Below, piece after piece: positions 56,111-64,000 of a stretch of DNA of 64,000 nt. A program made the translations under genes and the position numbers. Each line of letters starts with the position of its first letter. Position 1 is the first letter of the stretch. Location: positions 2,720,501-2,784,500 of the forward strand of contig NZ_CP041330.1 in assembly GCF_013394165.1 (NCBI RefSeq). Direction: 5' to 3'. Below the pieces are notes generated by a model. That model did no database searches. It saw only the letters and a program-made list of their open reading frames with translations, and was not told where the DNA came from. The stretch is from Pseudoalteromonas sp. Scap06 (GTDB taxonomy: Bacteria; Pseudomonadota; Gammaproteobacteria; Enterobacterales; Alteromonadaceae).

Positions 56111-57034
56111 GTGGTTAACTCATCCCCTTTTAAAGCCTCTTTTTTAGGTCCTCGTTACTGGCTAACCTGGATTGGTGTTTTGTTTTTATATCTCATTTCT
56201 TGGTTACCGCAAAAACTACAATTAGCTATGGGTAAGCAGCTAGGACGCTTGGTTCATAAATATATGAAGCGTAGAAGGCATATTGCTGAGGTTAATATTA
56301 AACGCTGTTTCCCCACAATGAGCGAAGCCGAGCAACAACAACTGGTACTTAAAAATATGGAAAATACCGGTATTGCCATGGTTGAAACCGGTATGGCTTG
56401 GTGGTGGCCACAATGGCGGGTCAAAAAAGTACTCGGGTCAATAAAAGGGCTTGAGCACTTTGAGCGCGTACAACAATCAGGAAAAGGTGTTTTATTACTT
56501 GTTCCACATATACTTCATCTTGAAATGACAAGTCGTGTAATGGGTTTGAAGTGCCAAGGTATTGGCTTTTACCGCCCGCATAACAATCCGCTTATGGAAT
56601 ACTTTACCACCAATGGACGTCTTCGCTCTAATGAATACATGGTTGGGAAAAAAGACGTAAAAGGATTATTAAAATCATTAAAAAATAAAAAGCTGTGTTA
56701 TTACTTACCCGATCAGGATTATGGCCGTAACCGCTGTGAGTTTGTGCCTTTTTACGCAGTACCCGATACAGCAACCACCACTGGTACACTAATGTTTGCA
56801 GGTAGTAAAAACTGCGAAACAATGAGCTTAATTGCTTACAGGGATAACAACGGAAAGTATCACTTAGAAATCGTACCTGAGCTTGAAAATTTCCCAAGCG
56901 GCGATGATAAAGCCGATGTAACACGTGTTAATCAGCGCATGGAGCAATCAATAAATGCCGCCCCTGAACAATATATGTGGTTGCATAGACGTTTTAAAAC
57001 ACGCCCAGATAAAGACGCTCCATCTTTTTATTAA
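56111..57034 (+). CDS. Lipid A biosynthesis acyltransferase, LpxL/LpxM family
   Basis: 307 residues: an N-terminal membrane anchor (YWLTWIGVLFLYLISWLP), KRRRHIAEVNIKRCFP, the catalytic H-x4-E motif in VPHILHLEMTSR, and YLPDQDYGRNRCEFVPFY. It adds a secondary acyl chain to lipid A precursors at the inner membrane. LpxL, LpxM and LpxP cannot be told apart by eye. The start is GTG at 56111. The MITE-like element lies immediately upstream, so its promoter may have been replaced. Confidence 0.9.
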   Translation: MVNSSPFKASFLGPRYWLTWIGVLFLYLISWLPQKLQLAMGKQLGRLVHKYMKRRRHIAEVNIKRCFPTMSEAEQQQLVLKNMENTGIAMVETGMAWWWPQWRVKKVLGSIKGLEHFERVQQSGKGVLLLVPHILHLEMTSRVMGLKCQGIGFYRPHNNPLMEYFTTNGRLRSNEYMVGKKDVKGLLKSLKNKKLCYYLPDQDYGRNRCEFVPFYAVPDTATTTGTLMFAGSKNCETMSLIAYRDNNGKYHLEIVPELENFPSGDDKADVTRVNQRMEQSINAAPEQYMWLHRRFKTRPDKDAPSFY

Positions 57035-57071
57035 AGATGGGTTATTAAAATAACAAAGACGAGTAACAGCC

Positions 57072-57644
57072 ATGTGGTTTTGGATTAGATATATACTTTT
57101 AGCTTTATTGTTAATTGGTGCAGCCATTTACTTTTTACTAAATGGTACATCGTCGCTCAATTATCAACAAACCACTAATGCTGCGGCTGAGGGATTATCG
57201 CGGTTTTATGCATCAATTAGAGATAGGATTACTACCGATAAAGACAATGACAAATTTGTAATTGAACTCGAAAAACCCGATCTTAGTCTCGACAGAGCGC
57301 TAAACCAACGCTCTTTTGTAGTAGAACCCATGCCTTTAAATTGGAGTGGAGAAGTAGGCCCGCGTCGCTTTCAACCTGATTCAACCTTACGTACCGTTCT
57401 TACCCAATATGCTAATAACGAAGGGGTTACATTATTATGGTACTTAGATAAGGATTACGTTGTTAAAGATCACTTTCGAATCGATAGCAGTTTTAATTCC
57501 GCTTTATACCGCGTTAGCCGCTCTATTAATGATGACTTTTCAAATGAAGTATATGCATTCTTTTGCCCTAAACAACGTGCAGCGGTAATTACCGAGCTAC
57601 CGTCTGAATTTGTACGTACACACTGTTTAAAGCTAAGTAATTAA
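57072..57644 (+). CDS. Membrane-anchored protein with a TcpQ-like C-terminal domain
   Basis: 190 residues: one N-terminal membrane segment (IRYILLALLLIGAAIYFLL), a linker, then about 75 residues resembling the TcpQ C-terminal domain (STLRTVLTQYANNEGVTLLW, then FRIDSSFNSALYRVSRSI). Such domains occur in pilus and secretin-associated proteins. It follows the acyltransferase gene by 37 nt and may be co-transcribed. No pilus gene is nearby. Confidence 0.7.
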   Translation: MWFWIRYILLALLLIGAAIYFLLNGTSSLNYQQTTNAAAEGLSRFYASIRDRITTDKDNDKFVIELEKPDLSLDRALNQRSFVVEPMPLNWSGEVGPRRFQPDSTLRTVLTQYANNEGVTLLWYLDKDYVVKDHFRIDSSFNSALYRVSRSINDDFSNEVYAFFCPKQRAAVITELPSEFVRTHCLKLSN

Positions 57645-57653
57645 CTGCGATTT

Positions 57654-57683
57654 ATAGGCGCTCAATAATAATCGAGCGCCTAT
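57654..57683. terminator. Hairpin between convergent genes
   Basis: ATAGGCGCTC and GAGCGCCTAT form a 10-bp stem; the T-run is weak, so termination is less certain. Confidence 0.6.
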
Positions 57684-57691
57684 GTATTTAT

Positions 57692-60490
57692 TCAATTTAA
57701 TTCAAAAATAGCCTGCCATATCGACGTGACATTTTTAATATCTTCACTAAAATCTTCACGTTTTACGCAGCGACCCTGCTGATCTAAGCTCAACACATGA
57801 TAGCGTGAGCGATAATCTATATAGGCTTTAATAAGTTGCTGTTTCTGTGTGTCTGTAATGCAACCAATTTTAGCCGCGTCCGTTAAAATTCTGACATTGT
57901 CAGAATAGTCGCATAAATGGGTAAATTCATGAGCGTACTTTAATACTAAATATTGGGTGATAAACTCAATATCGGTCATCGCCCCCACGTCTTGTTTTAA
58001 ATCAAACTGCTGTTCGTTACCTTTAGCTAAATGACCACGCATTTTTTCGCGCATTTTAATTACGTCGGTCTTTAGCAGTTCAACATCACGTTTTTGACAC
58101 AATATCTCGGCGCGAATTTGTGCAAAACGCGTTACTAATTCAGTTTGGCCTAAAATCAGTCTCGCTCTCACTAAAGCTTGATGCTCCCACGTCCATGCTT
58201 GGGTTTGTTGATAATGATTAAAACTCTCTAAGTTAATCGCTAATAACCCTGATGCCCCCTCTGGGCGAAGTCGAGTATCTAATTCATATAAAATACCTGA
58301 AGCAGTACGGGTATTAAATAAATGCATTAATCGTTGCGCTAGTTTTAAATAAAACTGTCTTGAGTCAATTGCTTTGTCGCCGCTGGTGTAGCTGGTACCG
58401 TCATGGTTATGCACGAACACTAAATCGAGATCAGAGTCATAACCCACCTCAAAACCGCCAGTTTTTCCATACGCAATAACGGCAAAGCCTTTATGCTCAT
58501 CATCGGTATTGGGTGGCATGCCAAAACGTTTAACACAATGATACCAAGCAATATTAACAGCCTGATCAACTATTGCTTCTGCAAGTGCAGTTAAGTGATC
58601 GCTTACTTTCATTACATCAATTACGCCAGTGGCATCTGCGGCAGCAATCCGTAACTGATGAGTTTGTTTAAACTGACGTAATGCCTCCATTTGTTGTTCA
58701 AGATCGTCATGTTCAATACGTAAAAAATACTGTCTTATTTCATCTTTATATGCTGTTAATGGGGTCGGTTTGTATAGCACTGCAGGGTCGATAAGTTCAT
58801 CGAGCAAAATGGGATACAATGAAATATGCTCTCCAATCCACTTACTATGGCAACAGAGCAAAACTAACTGCTTTAACGTTCCAGGGTTTTCATACAACAA
58901 CTCTAAATAAGCGGTGCGCGAAATAATTTTATTTAGTATTTGGCATACCGTTGTAAACGCACTGGCAGTAGCATTAAAGTCATTTAATTGCTTGAGCAAT
59001 GCAGGCATTAATTTATCAAGAATATCGCGTCCACGGTTGCCCACTTTGGCTTTAGATAGGCGCTGTTTGAAGTCATGTAATGGTGTTTGCCACTCTTCTC
59101 TTGGTTCATTCAAAAAGCTAACATCACCATGATCCCAAGTACTTATAAACGCGCCTTCACAAGTATCAAGTGGTTCGGTTTCTTCACCAATTACCTGAAT
59201 AAACTCATTATGAATTTGCGCCATGACCTGTTCTATTTTTTCAATAGCTGAGTCAAAATTACCTTGCTTCAACAATACATTCAGCCGTTGCTGATTTAGC
59301 TCATCATCAGGCAGAGTTTGTGTTTGCTGATCATCAAAAATCTGTAGGTATTGCTCTACCATACGTAAATAAAGATAGTTATTTTTAAGCCCTCTGGCTT
59401 CATGCTCATCAATCACTTGGCTAAAAGTTAGCTGCTCTAATGCAGTTAATAGAGATTGTGTTTGTAAATTTGCTTCTCTGCCGCCCCTGACCATTTGCAA
59501 TGCTTGAACAATAAATTCAACTTCGCGAATGCCGCCACCACCTAATTTAATATTATTTGTTAAGCGCTTACGACGCACTTCTTGGGCAATCATGAGTTTC
59601 ATTTTTCTAAGCGATTCAATCACCGAAAAATCAATATAGCGGCGATAAACAAAAGGTCTCAGCAAGGTATTAAACTCCTGCCAATAACGATTAGGCGTGC
59701 CAATTAAACGCCCTTTTAACATCGCATAGCGCTCCCAATCACGCCCTTGCTCTTGGTAGTAATCTTCAATGGCATTAAAGCTCATCACCAACGGACCACT
59801 TTCACCAAATGGGCGCAGACGCATATCAACCCGAAATACTTGGCCATCCACGGTGCATTGGTTCAGGGCTGTAATTAACTTTTGGGCCACTTTAGTATAA
59901 AAAACAGATGCTTCGAGCGAGCGACGACCGCCTTGGGTTTTAACGTTGCGGGGGTATGCAAAAATAAGGTCGATATCAGATGAGTAATTTAGCTCTTGCC
60001 CTCCTAACTTCCCCATGCCTAGTACCATTAATGGTAAAGCGTTTTTATCTTCATCTAATGGTTCACCATTAGTTTTAGCAACATTATTGTAGGCCCATTG
60101 ATTAGCACTATCTATCAGTTTATTGGCAAGTTCACTAATGTATTTAATGCTATCCGCAATTGAGTTTTCACAACATAAGTCTAAAAAAGCGACTTTTAGC
60201 CAGTACTTTTCACGATATTGGCGCAGTAATTGATGACACTGCTGCTCTTCGACTTCATTAATATTAAGTGTTGCAAAGGGATCTGAAATTTCTCTATTGT
60301 TAATTTCAACTTCGCATAGCAACCAAGACAACAGCGAAGGTTGAGAGCTTAAACTGCGCCAAGAAAAATCACTTAACGCTAATAAACGCACGATTTGCTG
60401 CTGGATTTGTTGTTCGGGATACAGCGTTGCAAAACGCGTTTCACCCAGTTTTTGTAATTCAATAGGAAGCTGCGTGTCGTTACTCATCAA
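57692..60490 (-). CDS. glnE: Glutamine synthetase adenylyltransferase/deadenylase GlnE
   Basis: 932 residues with two nucleotidyltransferase domains: the N-terminal GMGKLGGQELNYSSDIDLIF (deadenylating) and the C-terminal YGKTGGFEVGYDSDLDLVF (adenylylating), each followed by metal-binding acidic residues. It switches glutamine synthetase off and on in response to PII. The start is one of two adjacent ATGs (60490 or 60487). It stands alone between convergent and divergent neighbours. Confidence 0.96.
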   Translation of the reverse strand: MMSNDTQLPIELQKLGETRFATLYPEQQIQQQIVRLLALSDFSWRSLSSQPSLLSWLLCEVEINNREISDPFATLNINEVEEQQCHQLLRQYREKYWLKVAFLDLCCENSIADSIKYISELANKLIDSANQWAYNNVAKTNGEPLDEDKNALPLMVLGMGKLGGQELNYSSDIDLIFAYPRNVKTQGGRRSLEASVFYTKVAQKLITALNQCTVDGQVFRVDMRLRPFGESGPLVMSFNAIEDYYQEQGRDWERYAMLKGRLIGTPNRYWQEFNTLLRPFVYRRYIDFSVIESLRKMKLMIAQEVRRKRLTNNIKLGGGGIREVEFIVQALQMVRGGREANLQTQSLLTALEQLTFSQVIDEHEARGLKNNYLYLRMVEQYLQIFDDQQTQTLPDDELNQQRLNVLLKQGNFDSAIEKIEQVMAQIHNEFIQVIGEETEPLDTCEGAFISTWDHGDVSFLNEPREEWQTPLHDFKQRLSKAKVGNRGRDILDKLMPALLKQLNDFNATASAFTTVCQILNKIISRTAYLELLYENPGTLKQLVLLCCHSKWIGEHISLYPILLDELIDPAVLYKPTPLTAYKDEIRQYFLRIEHDDLEQQMEALRQFKQTHQLRIAAADATGVIDVMKVSDHLTALAEAIVDQAVNIAWYHCVKRFGMPPNTDDEHKGFAVIAYGKTGGFEVGYDSDLDLVFVHNHDGTSYTSGDKAIDSRQFYLKLAQRLMHLFNTRTASGILYELDTRLRPEGASGLLAINLESFNHYQQTQAWTWEHQALVRARLILGQTELVTRFAQIRAEILCQKRDVELLKTDVIKMREKMRGHLAKGNEQQFDLKQDVGAMTDIEFITQYLVLKYAHEFTHLCDYSDNVRILTDAAKIGCITDTQKQQLIKAYIDYRSRYHVLSLDQQGRCVKREDFSEDIKNVTSIWQAIFELN

Positions 60491-60565
60491 TACCCTCTTT
60501 TATCTCACCAATAACCATACTAGAATGGTTAAAAACCTATCAAGGTAAATCTATTTAGGAACACC

Positions 60566-61459
60566 ATGTCATATTTATCATTATCTAACACTAGTTTAGT
60601 TGCGATTGCTATTAGTTTTGTGGTTATTTGTATTATTATCATCAGTTTAAGAATTATTACTCAAATAAAAGCAAAACAAGCACTTAAAGAAGAATTAGCG
60701 CAACATGATAACTTTGCAATGGGAATTAGTTTTGCTTCTGAAATATCAGTGGTGATCGCCACAATGGCATTTTTGTTCGATGAAATTAGTGTTAGCACCG
60801 CTCAATCAAATCCACTGAAAGTCATTTTGTTAATTGTGCTGTTATTTTCGTTTATAAAAATGGGACATTTAATCCACCGTAAGTGGATATTACGCCGCTT
60901 TAATGAAGAAGCAGCTATATTAAAACAAAACGTTTGTGCGGCGCTGGTTGATTCAGGCATGCTGATTGCCAACTGCATTTTAGTATTGGGTTTATATACG
61001 TGGACACACACTCAAGGCTTTAGTAATTTATTAATAGCCTCGGTAAGCTTTTTTGTTTTACAAGGCATGTTTGCCCTAGACAGTAAAATACGCGAAAACC
61101 GCTTTGCTAAAGCCAACCAAGGGGCCTCGTTGCAAAGTAACTTTGGTTTAGAAAACACCTCCATTGGTATTCGCTATGCGGGTAAATCAATAGGCTTAGC
61201 TCTTGCTGCATATGCTGGTTTATCGAGTGCGGCGTTTCAAAACGGTAAAATGGTAGAGAACTTATTTACTTTGGTAATGCATTGCGGTGTGATGTGGCTG
61301 TTACTATACTGTTTAACGTATATTATAAAAATTATTTCAATGCCAAATATAGATACCGCACTTGAAGTCGACCATCAGGATAATATTGGCATTGCCTGTA
61401 TTGAATTTGCTGTATTTTGTGCTATTGGTTATTTATTAATAAGTATGTTTTCAATTTAG
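60566..61459 (+). CDS. Integral membrane protein, DUF350-like
   Basis: 297 residues with about eight hydrophobic segments and two-fold internal similarity. The phrases HDNFAMGISFASEISVVIAT and HQDNIGIACIEFAVFCAIGY suggest two DUF350-type repeats (the YjfL family). No function is established. A small unknown gene follows 77 bp downstream. Divergent from glnE. Confidence 0.72.
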   Translation: MSYLSLSNTSLVAIAISFVVICIIIISLRIITQIKAKQALKEELAQHDNFAMGISFASEISVVIATMAFLFDEISVSTAQSNPLKVILLIVLLFSFIKMGHLIHRKWILRRFNEEAAILKQNVCAALVDSGMLIANCILVLGLYTWTHTQGFSNLLIASVSFFVLQGMFALDSKIRENRFAKANQGASLQSNFGLENTSIGIRYAGKSIGLALAAYAGLSSAAFQNGKMVENLFTLVMHCGVMWLLLYCLTYIIKIISMPNIDTALEVDHQDNIGIACIEFAVFCAIGYLLISMFSI

Positions 61460-61536
61460 TACCAAACTCATTAAATTTAGCCGTTGCTAAACGTCCCTAT
61501 TTAATTGTTTGGTAAATTAACAGGGACTTTAGGTAT

Positions 61537-62010
61537 ATGGCAATTAAAACAGGAAGTTATCTATTAATTGATATAGATAACGAGTTCAGTCGAGCATTTG
61601 TAAAGTATTACATAAATACTAATGATGCTGCTAAAAAAGACATCATTATAGCCGGTGCGAACACGCAAAAGCTGGTTAAAATGATGTTTGATGAACTCGT
61701 TAAAGATTATTGCTATTGCGATATTGAGAACGAAATCAGTATTTCAGAACTGGCCAGCTACCTTCACGAACACCATAATGTTCAAGGCGTATTATTCAAT
61801 CAAACAGATTATTTGCTCGCTGATGATACACAGCGCTTTATTTATAATTCATTACATGAAAAGCGCTATATTATTAGTCAAACCAATCATGGCTATGACA
61901 TTAACCCCATAAATGAAGAGTGCCATTCAAATCATTTGTCCTGTGATACCGATATAGCCCAAACCGCACAAGAACTAATAGAGCTTGCAGTCCCTGAATA
62001 TGAAAAATAA
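61537..62010 (+). CDS. Uncharacterised soluble protein
   Basis: 157 residues, acidic, without signal peptide or membrane segment. It opens with alternating hydrophobic and acidic residues (YLLIDIDNEF), like a Rossmann or NTPase strand, but no complete motif follows. Four cysteines occur (CYCDIE, EECHSNHLSC), which could be redox-active or metal-binding. I do not recognise a family. It lies between the DUF350-like gene and rsmE. Confidence 0.65.
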   Translation: MAIKTGSYLLIDIDNEFSRAFVKYYINTNDAAKKDIIIAGANTQKLVKMMFDELVKDYCYCDIENEISISELASYLHEHHNVQGVLFNQTDYLLADDTQRFIYNSLHEKRYIISQTNHGYDINPINEECHSNHLSCDTDIAQTAQELIELAVPEYEK

Positions 62011-62081
62011 ATAATTGCACCCAAGCCTTTGCTTACTTACCATAGAGGGATATAACTTCTATGTAAAAAAAGTGATTTGCC

Positions 62082-62816
62082 ATGCGAGTGCCTCATATTT
62101 ATCAATCATCACCAATTGCCCTTAATACTCCTTTAAACCTTGACGATGATGCTGCTGGGCACATAGGTCGAGTGTTGCGCATGAAAGTGGGCGAGCAGGT
62201 TTCTATTTTTAATGGTGAAGGCGGAGAATTCCTCAGTGAAATTATTGAGGTGAGTAAAAAGAGCGTGGTTGTTATGCCACTTGAATTTAATCCTCATGAC
62301 GTTGAATCACCATTAAAAATTCATTTAGGCCAGTGCGTATCCCGTGGTGACAAAATGGATTTTACCATTCAAAAGTCTGTTGAATTAGGGATCACTGAAA
62401 TCACTCCTATTTTTAGCCAGCGCTGCGGCGTAAAACTAAGTGGCGACCGCTTAGAAAAAAAACACCAGCAATGGCAAAAAATAGCCATTGCCGCATCAGA
62501 GCAATCTGGGCGCAACTTTGTGCCAAAAGTACACTCACCTGTTGATTTAAAAACCTGGCTTGAACAGCAAACAGCTGCCATTAAATTAACTTTGCATCCT
62601 CGCGCCGAACACAGTATTAAAACTATTACCATTCCCGATGACGGCGTGCGCTTTTTAGTAGGGCCGGAAGGCGGATTTACTGACGATGAAATAGCACAAA
62701 CAAAGCAACAAGAATTTGTAGATATTCGCTTAGGCCCGCGGGTACTTCGCACAGAAACAGCAGCGTTAACCGTTTTAAGCGCACTGCAATTACAATTTGG
62801 CGATTTAGCTAATTGA
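62082..62816 (+). CDS. rsmE: 16S rRNA m3U1498 methyltransferase RsmE
   Basis: 244 residues with an N-terminal PUA-like domain (GHIGRVLRMKVGEQ) and a C-terminal SPOUT knot: LGQCVSRGDKMDFTIQKSVE, EQSGRNFVPKV, LVGPEGGFTDDEI and LGPRVLRTETA. It methylates U1498 of 16S rRNA. It precedes gshB by 66 bp, as in E. coli. Confidence 0.95.
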   Translation: MRVPHIYQSSPIALNTPLNLDDDAAGHIGRVLRMKVGEQVSIFNGEGGEFLSEIIEVSKKSVVVMPLEFNPHDVESPLKIHLGQCVSRGDKMDFTIQKSVELGITEITPIFSQRCGVKLSGDRLEKKHQQWQKIAIAASEQSGRNFVPKVHSPVDLKTWLEQQTAAIKLTLHPRAEHSIKTITIPDDGVRFLVGPEGGFTDDEIAQTKQQEFVDIRLGPRVLRTETAALTVLSALQLQFGDLAN

Positions 62817-62882
62817 AATAACAAAAAGCACCCACATATCAAGGTTACAGTTGTAAAAAACACATAAATTAAGGCACAGCGC

Positions 62883-63830
62883 ATGGCAATTAAGTTAGGT
62901 ATTATTTCAGATCCTATTAGTGGATTTAATATTAAAAAAGACACCGGTTTTGCAATGATGATGCAAGCGCAAACCCGTGGCTACGAAATTTACTACATGG
63001 AAATGGATGATTTATCGCTGCGTCAAGGCAATGCCTACGCCACTGCAGCCAAAGCGCAGGTTTTTGATAACGCAGAAAAATGGTACCAACTTGAAGAAAA
63101 AACCACCATTGCGCTGGCTGATTTAGACGTTATTTTAATGCGTAAAGATCCGCCTTTTGATACTGAATATATTTACGCAACCTATATTTTAGAACGTGCT
63201 GAGCAAGCGGGTACTTTAGTTATTAATAAGCCACAGAGCTTGCGTGACGCCAATGAAAAACTTTTTACAGCTTGGTTTAGTGAGCACACACCTGATACAT
63301 TAGTTACGCGCAGCCAAAAGCAAATCCGTGAATTTTTAGCCCAGCACAAGGATATTATTTTAAAACCACTGGATGGTATGGGCGGTGCTTCTATTTTTAG
63401 AGTAAAAGCAGATGATGCCAATATTGGCGTAATATGCGAAACCTTAACTGAGCATGGCAGTCGCTTTGCGATGGCGCAAAATTACATTGAAGAGATCACT
63501 CAAGGTGACAAGCGCGTATTGGTTGTTGATGGTGAAGTTATTCCTTATTGCTTAGCGCGTATCCCACAAAACGGCGAAACGCGCGGTAACTTAGCCGCCG
63601 GCGGACGTGGTGAAGCACGCCCAATTAGTGAGTCAGATCTTAAAATTGCTCAAGCAGTTGCCCCTACATTGAAAGAAAAAGGCTTAATATTTGTTGGCTT
63701 AGATATCATTGGCGATAAGTTAACTGAAATTAACGTAACAGCACCAACCTGTGTTAAAGAAATTGAGGCCGCTTACGACATTTCTATTACCGGTATTTTA
63801 TTTGATGCCATAGAGAGAAAACTTAGCTAA
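62883..63830 (+). CDS. gshB: Glutathione synthetase
   Basis: 315 residues, usual length for bacterial GshB: KLGIISDPISGFNIKKDTGF at the start, RKDPPFDTEYIYATYIL, ATP-grasp KPLDGMGGASIFR and VGLDIIGDKLTEINVTAPT. It joins gamma-glutamylcysteine and glycine with ATP. It lies between rsmE and yqgE, order as in E. coli. Confidence 0.97.
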   Translation: MAIKLGIISDPISGFNIKKDTGFAMMMQAQTRGYEIYYMEMDDLSLRQGNAYATAAKAQVFDNAEKWYQLEEKTTIALADLDVILMRKDPPFDTEYIYATYILERAEQAGTLVINKPQSLRDANEKLFTAWFSEHTPDTLVTRSQKQIREFLAQHKDIILKPLDGMGGASIFRVKADDANIGVICETLTEHGSRFAMAQNYIEEITQGDKRVLVVDGEVIPYCLARIPQNGETRGNLAAGGRGEARPISESDLKIAQAVAPTLKEKGLIFVGLDIIGDKLTEINVTAPTCVKEIEAAYDISITGILFDAIERKLS

Positions 63831-63840
63831 AGCCATAGCA

Positions 63841-63881
63841 AACTTTAAGCGCTGACGCTTCTATAGTCATCGCTTAAAGTT
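63841..63881 (+). terminator. Hairpin after gshB
   Basis: AACTTTAAGCG and CGCTTAAAGTT form an 11-bp stem with a 19-nt loop that can pair further (TGAC/GTCA), followed by AT-rich sequence with TTTTT. Confidence 0.6.
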
Positions 63882-63952
63882 GAATAAATTTTTAGTGTTA
63901 AAACATGGGACTATGCCATACTCAAGATTCAATAACTAAAGGGGTAAAAATT

Positions 63953-64000
63953 ATGCAGTCATTAGAAAATCATTTTTTAATCGCAATGCCATCAATGCAA
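63953..64000 (+). CDS. yqgE: YqgE/AlgH family protein, first 16 codons (3' end outside window)
   Basis: ATG at 63953 with AAAGGGG upstream starts MQSLENHFLIAMPSMQ, matching the N-terminus of YqgE (HFLIAMPAL in E. coli). Following gshB is its position in E. coli. Function unknown; the rest is outside the window. Confidence 0.88.
   Translation, partial: MQSLENHFLIAMPSMQ

Noticed and set aside
62369..62944. 191-codon ORF opposite rsmE
   Set aside because: It is antisense to a clear methyltransferase gene and shows no family motif.

Overview
The window looks like chromosomal DNA of a cold-water marine gammaproteobacterium, almost certainly Pseudoalteromonas. The best marker is the secreted alpha-amylase at 17151-19160. 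Its length, signal peptide, catalytic and chloride-site residues and long C-terminal extension all match the well-studied P. haloplanktis enzyme. Many gene runs keep the order known from Escherichia coli: lysS-prfB-recJ-dsbC-xerD beside fldB; trmN6 divergent from srmB; hdfR divergent from maoP; rarD-yigI next to recQ; parE-yqiA-cpdA-yqiB-nudF divergent from tolC; rsmE-gshB-yqgE.

Layout. 1-1610: tail of a TonB-like protein, an ECF sigma factor and a one-helix membrane partner. 1648-3493: a lone KAP-family P-loop NTPase gene between 41-bp inverted repeats, followed by a terminator and a REP-like palindrome. 3577-7905: NhaC-type antiporter, serine hydrolase lipoprotein and NamZ-type muramidase. 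8106-8890: a tRNA-Ser/tRNA-Arg operon with a strong promoter, ending in two decayed tRNA-Arg copies on a 127-bp tandem period. 8977-16481: small ORF, lysS, prfB (with its programmed frameshift), recJ, dsbC, xerD, fldB. 16528-25750: DUF2147 protein, amylase, trmN6, srmB, BON protein, MscS channel, yaaA, talB, a DUF3545-like protein. 25810-31382: a cobalamin-riboswitch operon, btuD-btuC-cobQ-btuR-btuF-ung. 31476-41408: porin, hdfR/maoP, a REC-REC-GGDEF protein, rarD, yigI, recQ, a small protein, an Omp85-type barrel and a minimal MscS protein. 41462-43901: a RimK glutamate-ligase operon with a desuccinylase-like and a retropepsin-like protein. 44151-54174: zntB, rraB, plsC, and one long minus-strand run nudF-yqiB-cpdA-yqiA-parE-dehydrogenase-parC. 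54380-57644: tolC, a 270-bp MITE-like element, an LpxL-type acyltransferase and a TcpQ-like protein. 57692-64000: glnE, two uncharacterised genes, rsmE, gshB and the first codons of yqgE.

Most of the window is core housekeeping sequence. The parts that look acquired or unexplained are the KAP cassette, the MITE-like element upstream of the acyltransferase gene, the decaying tRNA-Arg tandem, the three-gene RimK operon, and the linkage of ung to B12 control. No CRISPR array, prophage, transposase gene or rRNA gene was seen. All family calls come from reading motifs and recalled homologues; no search was run.
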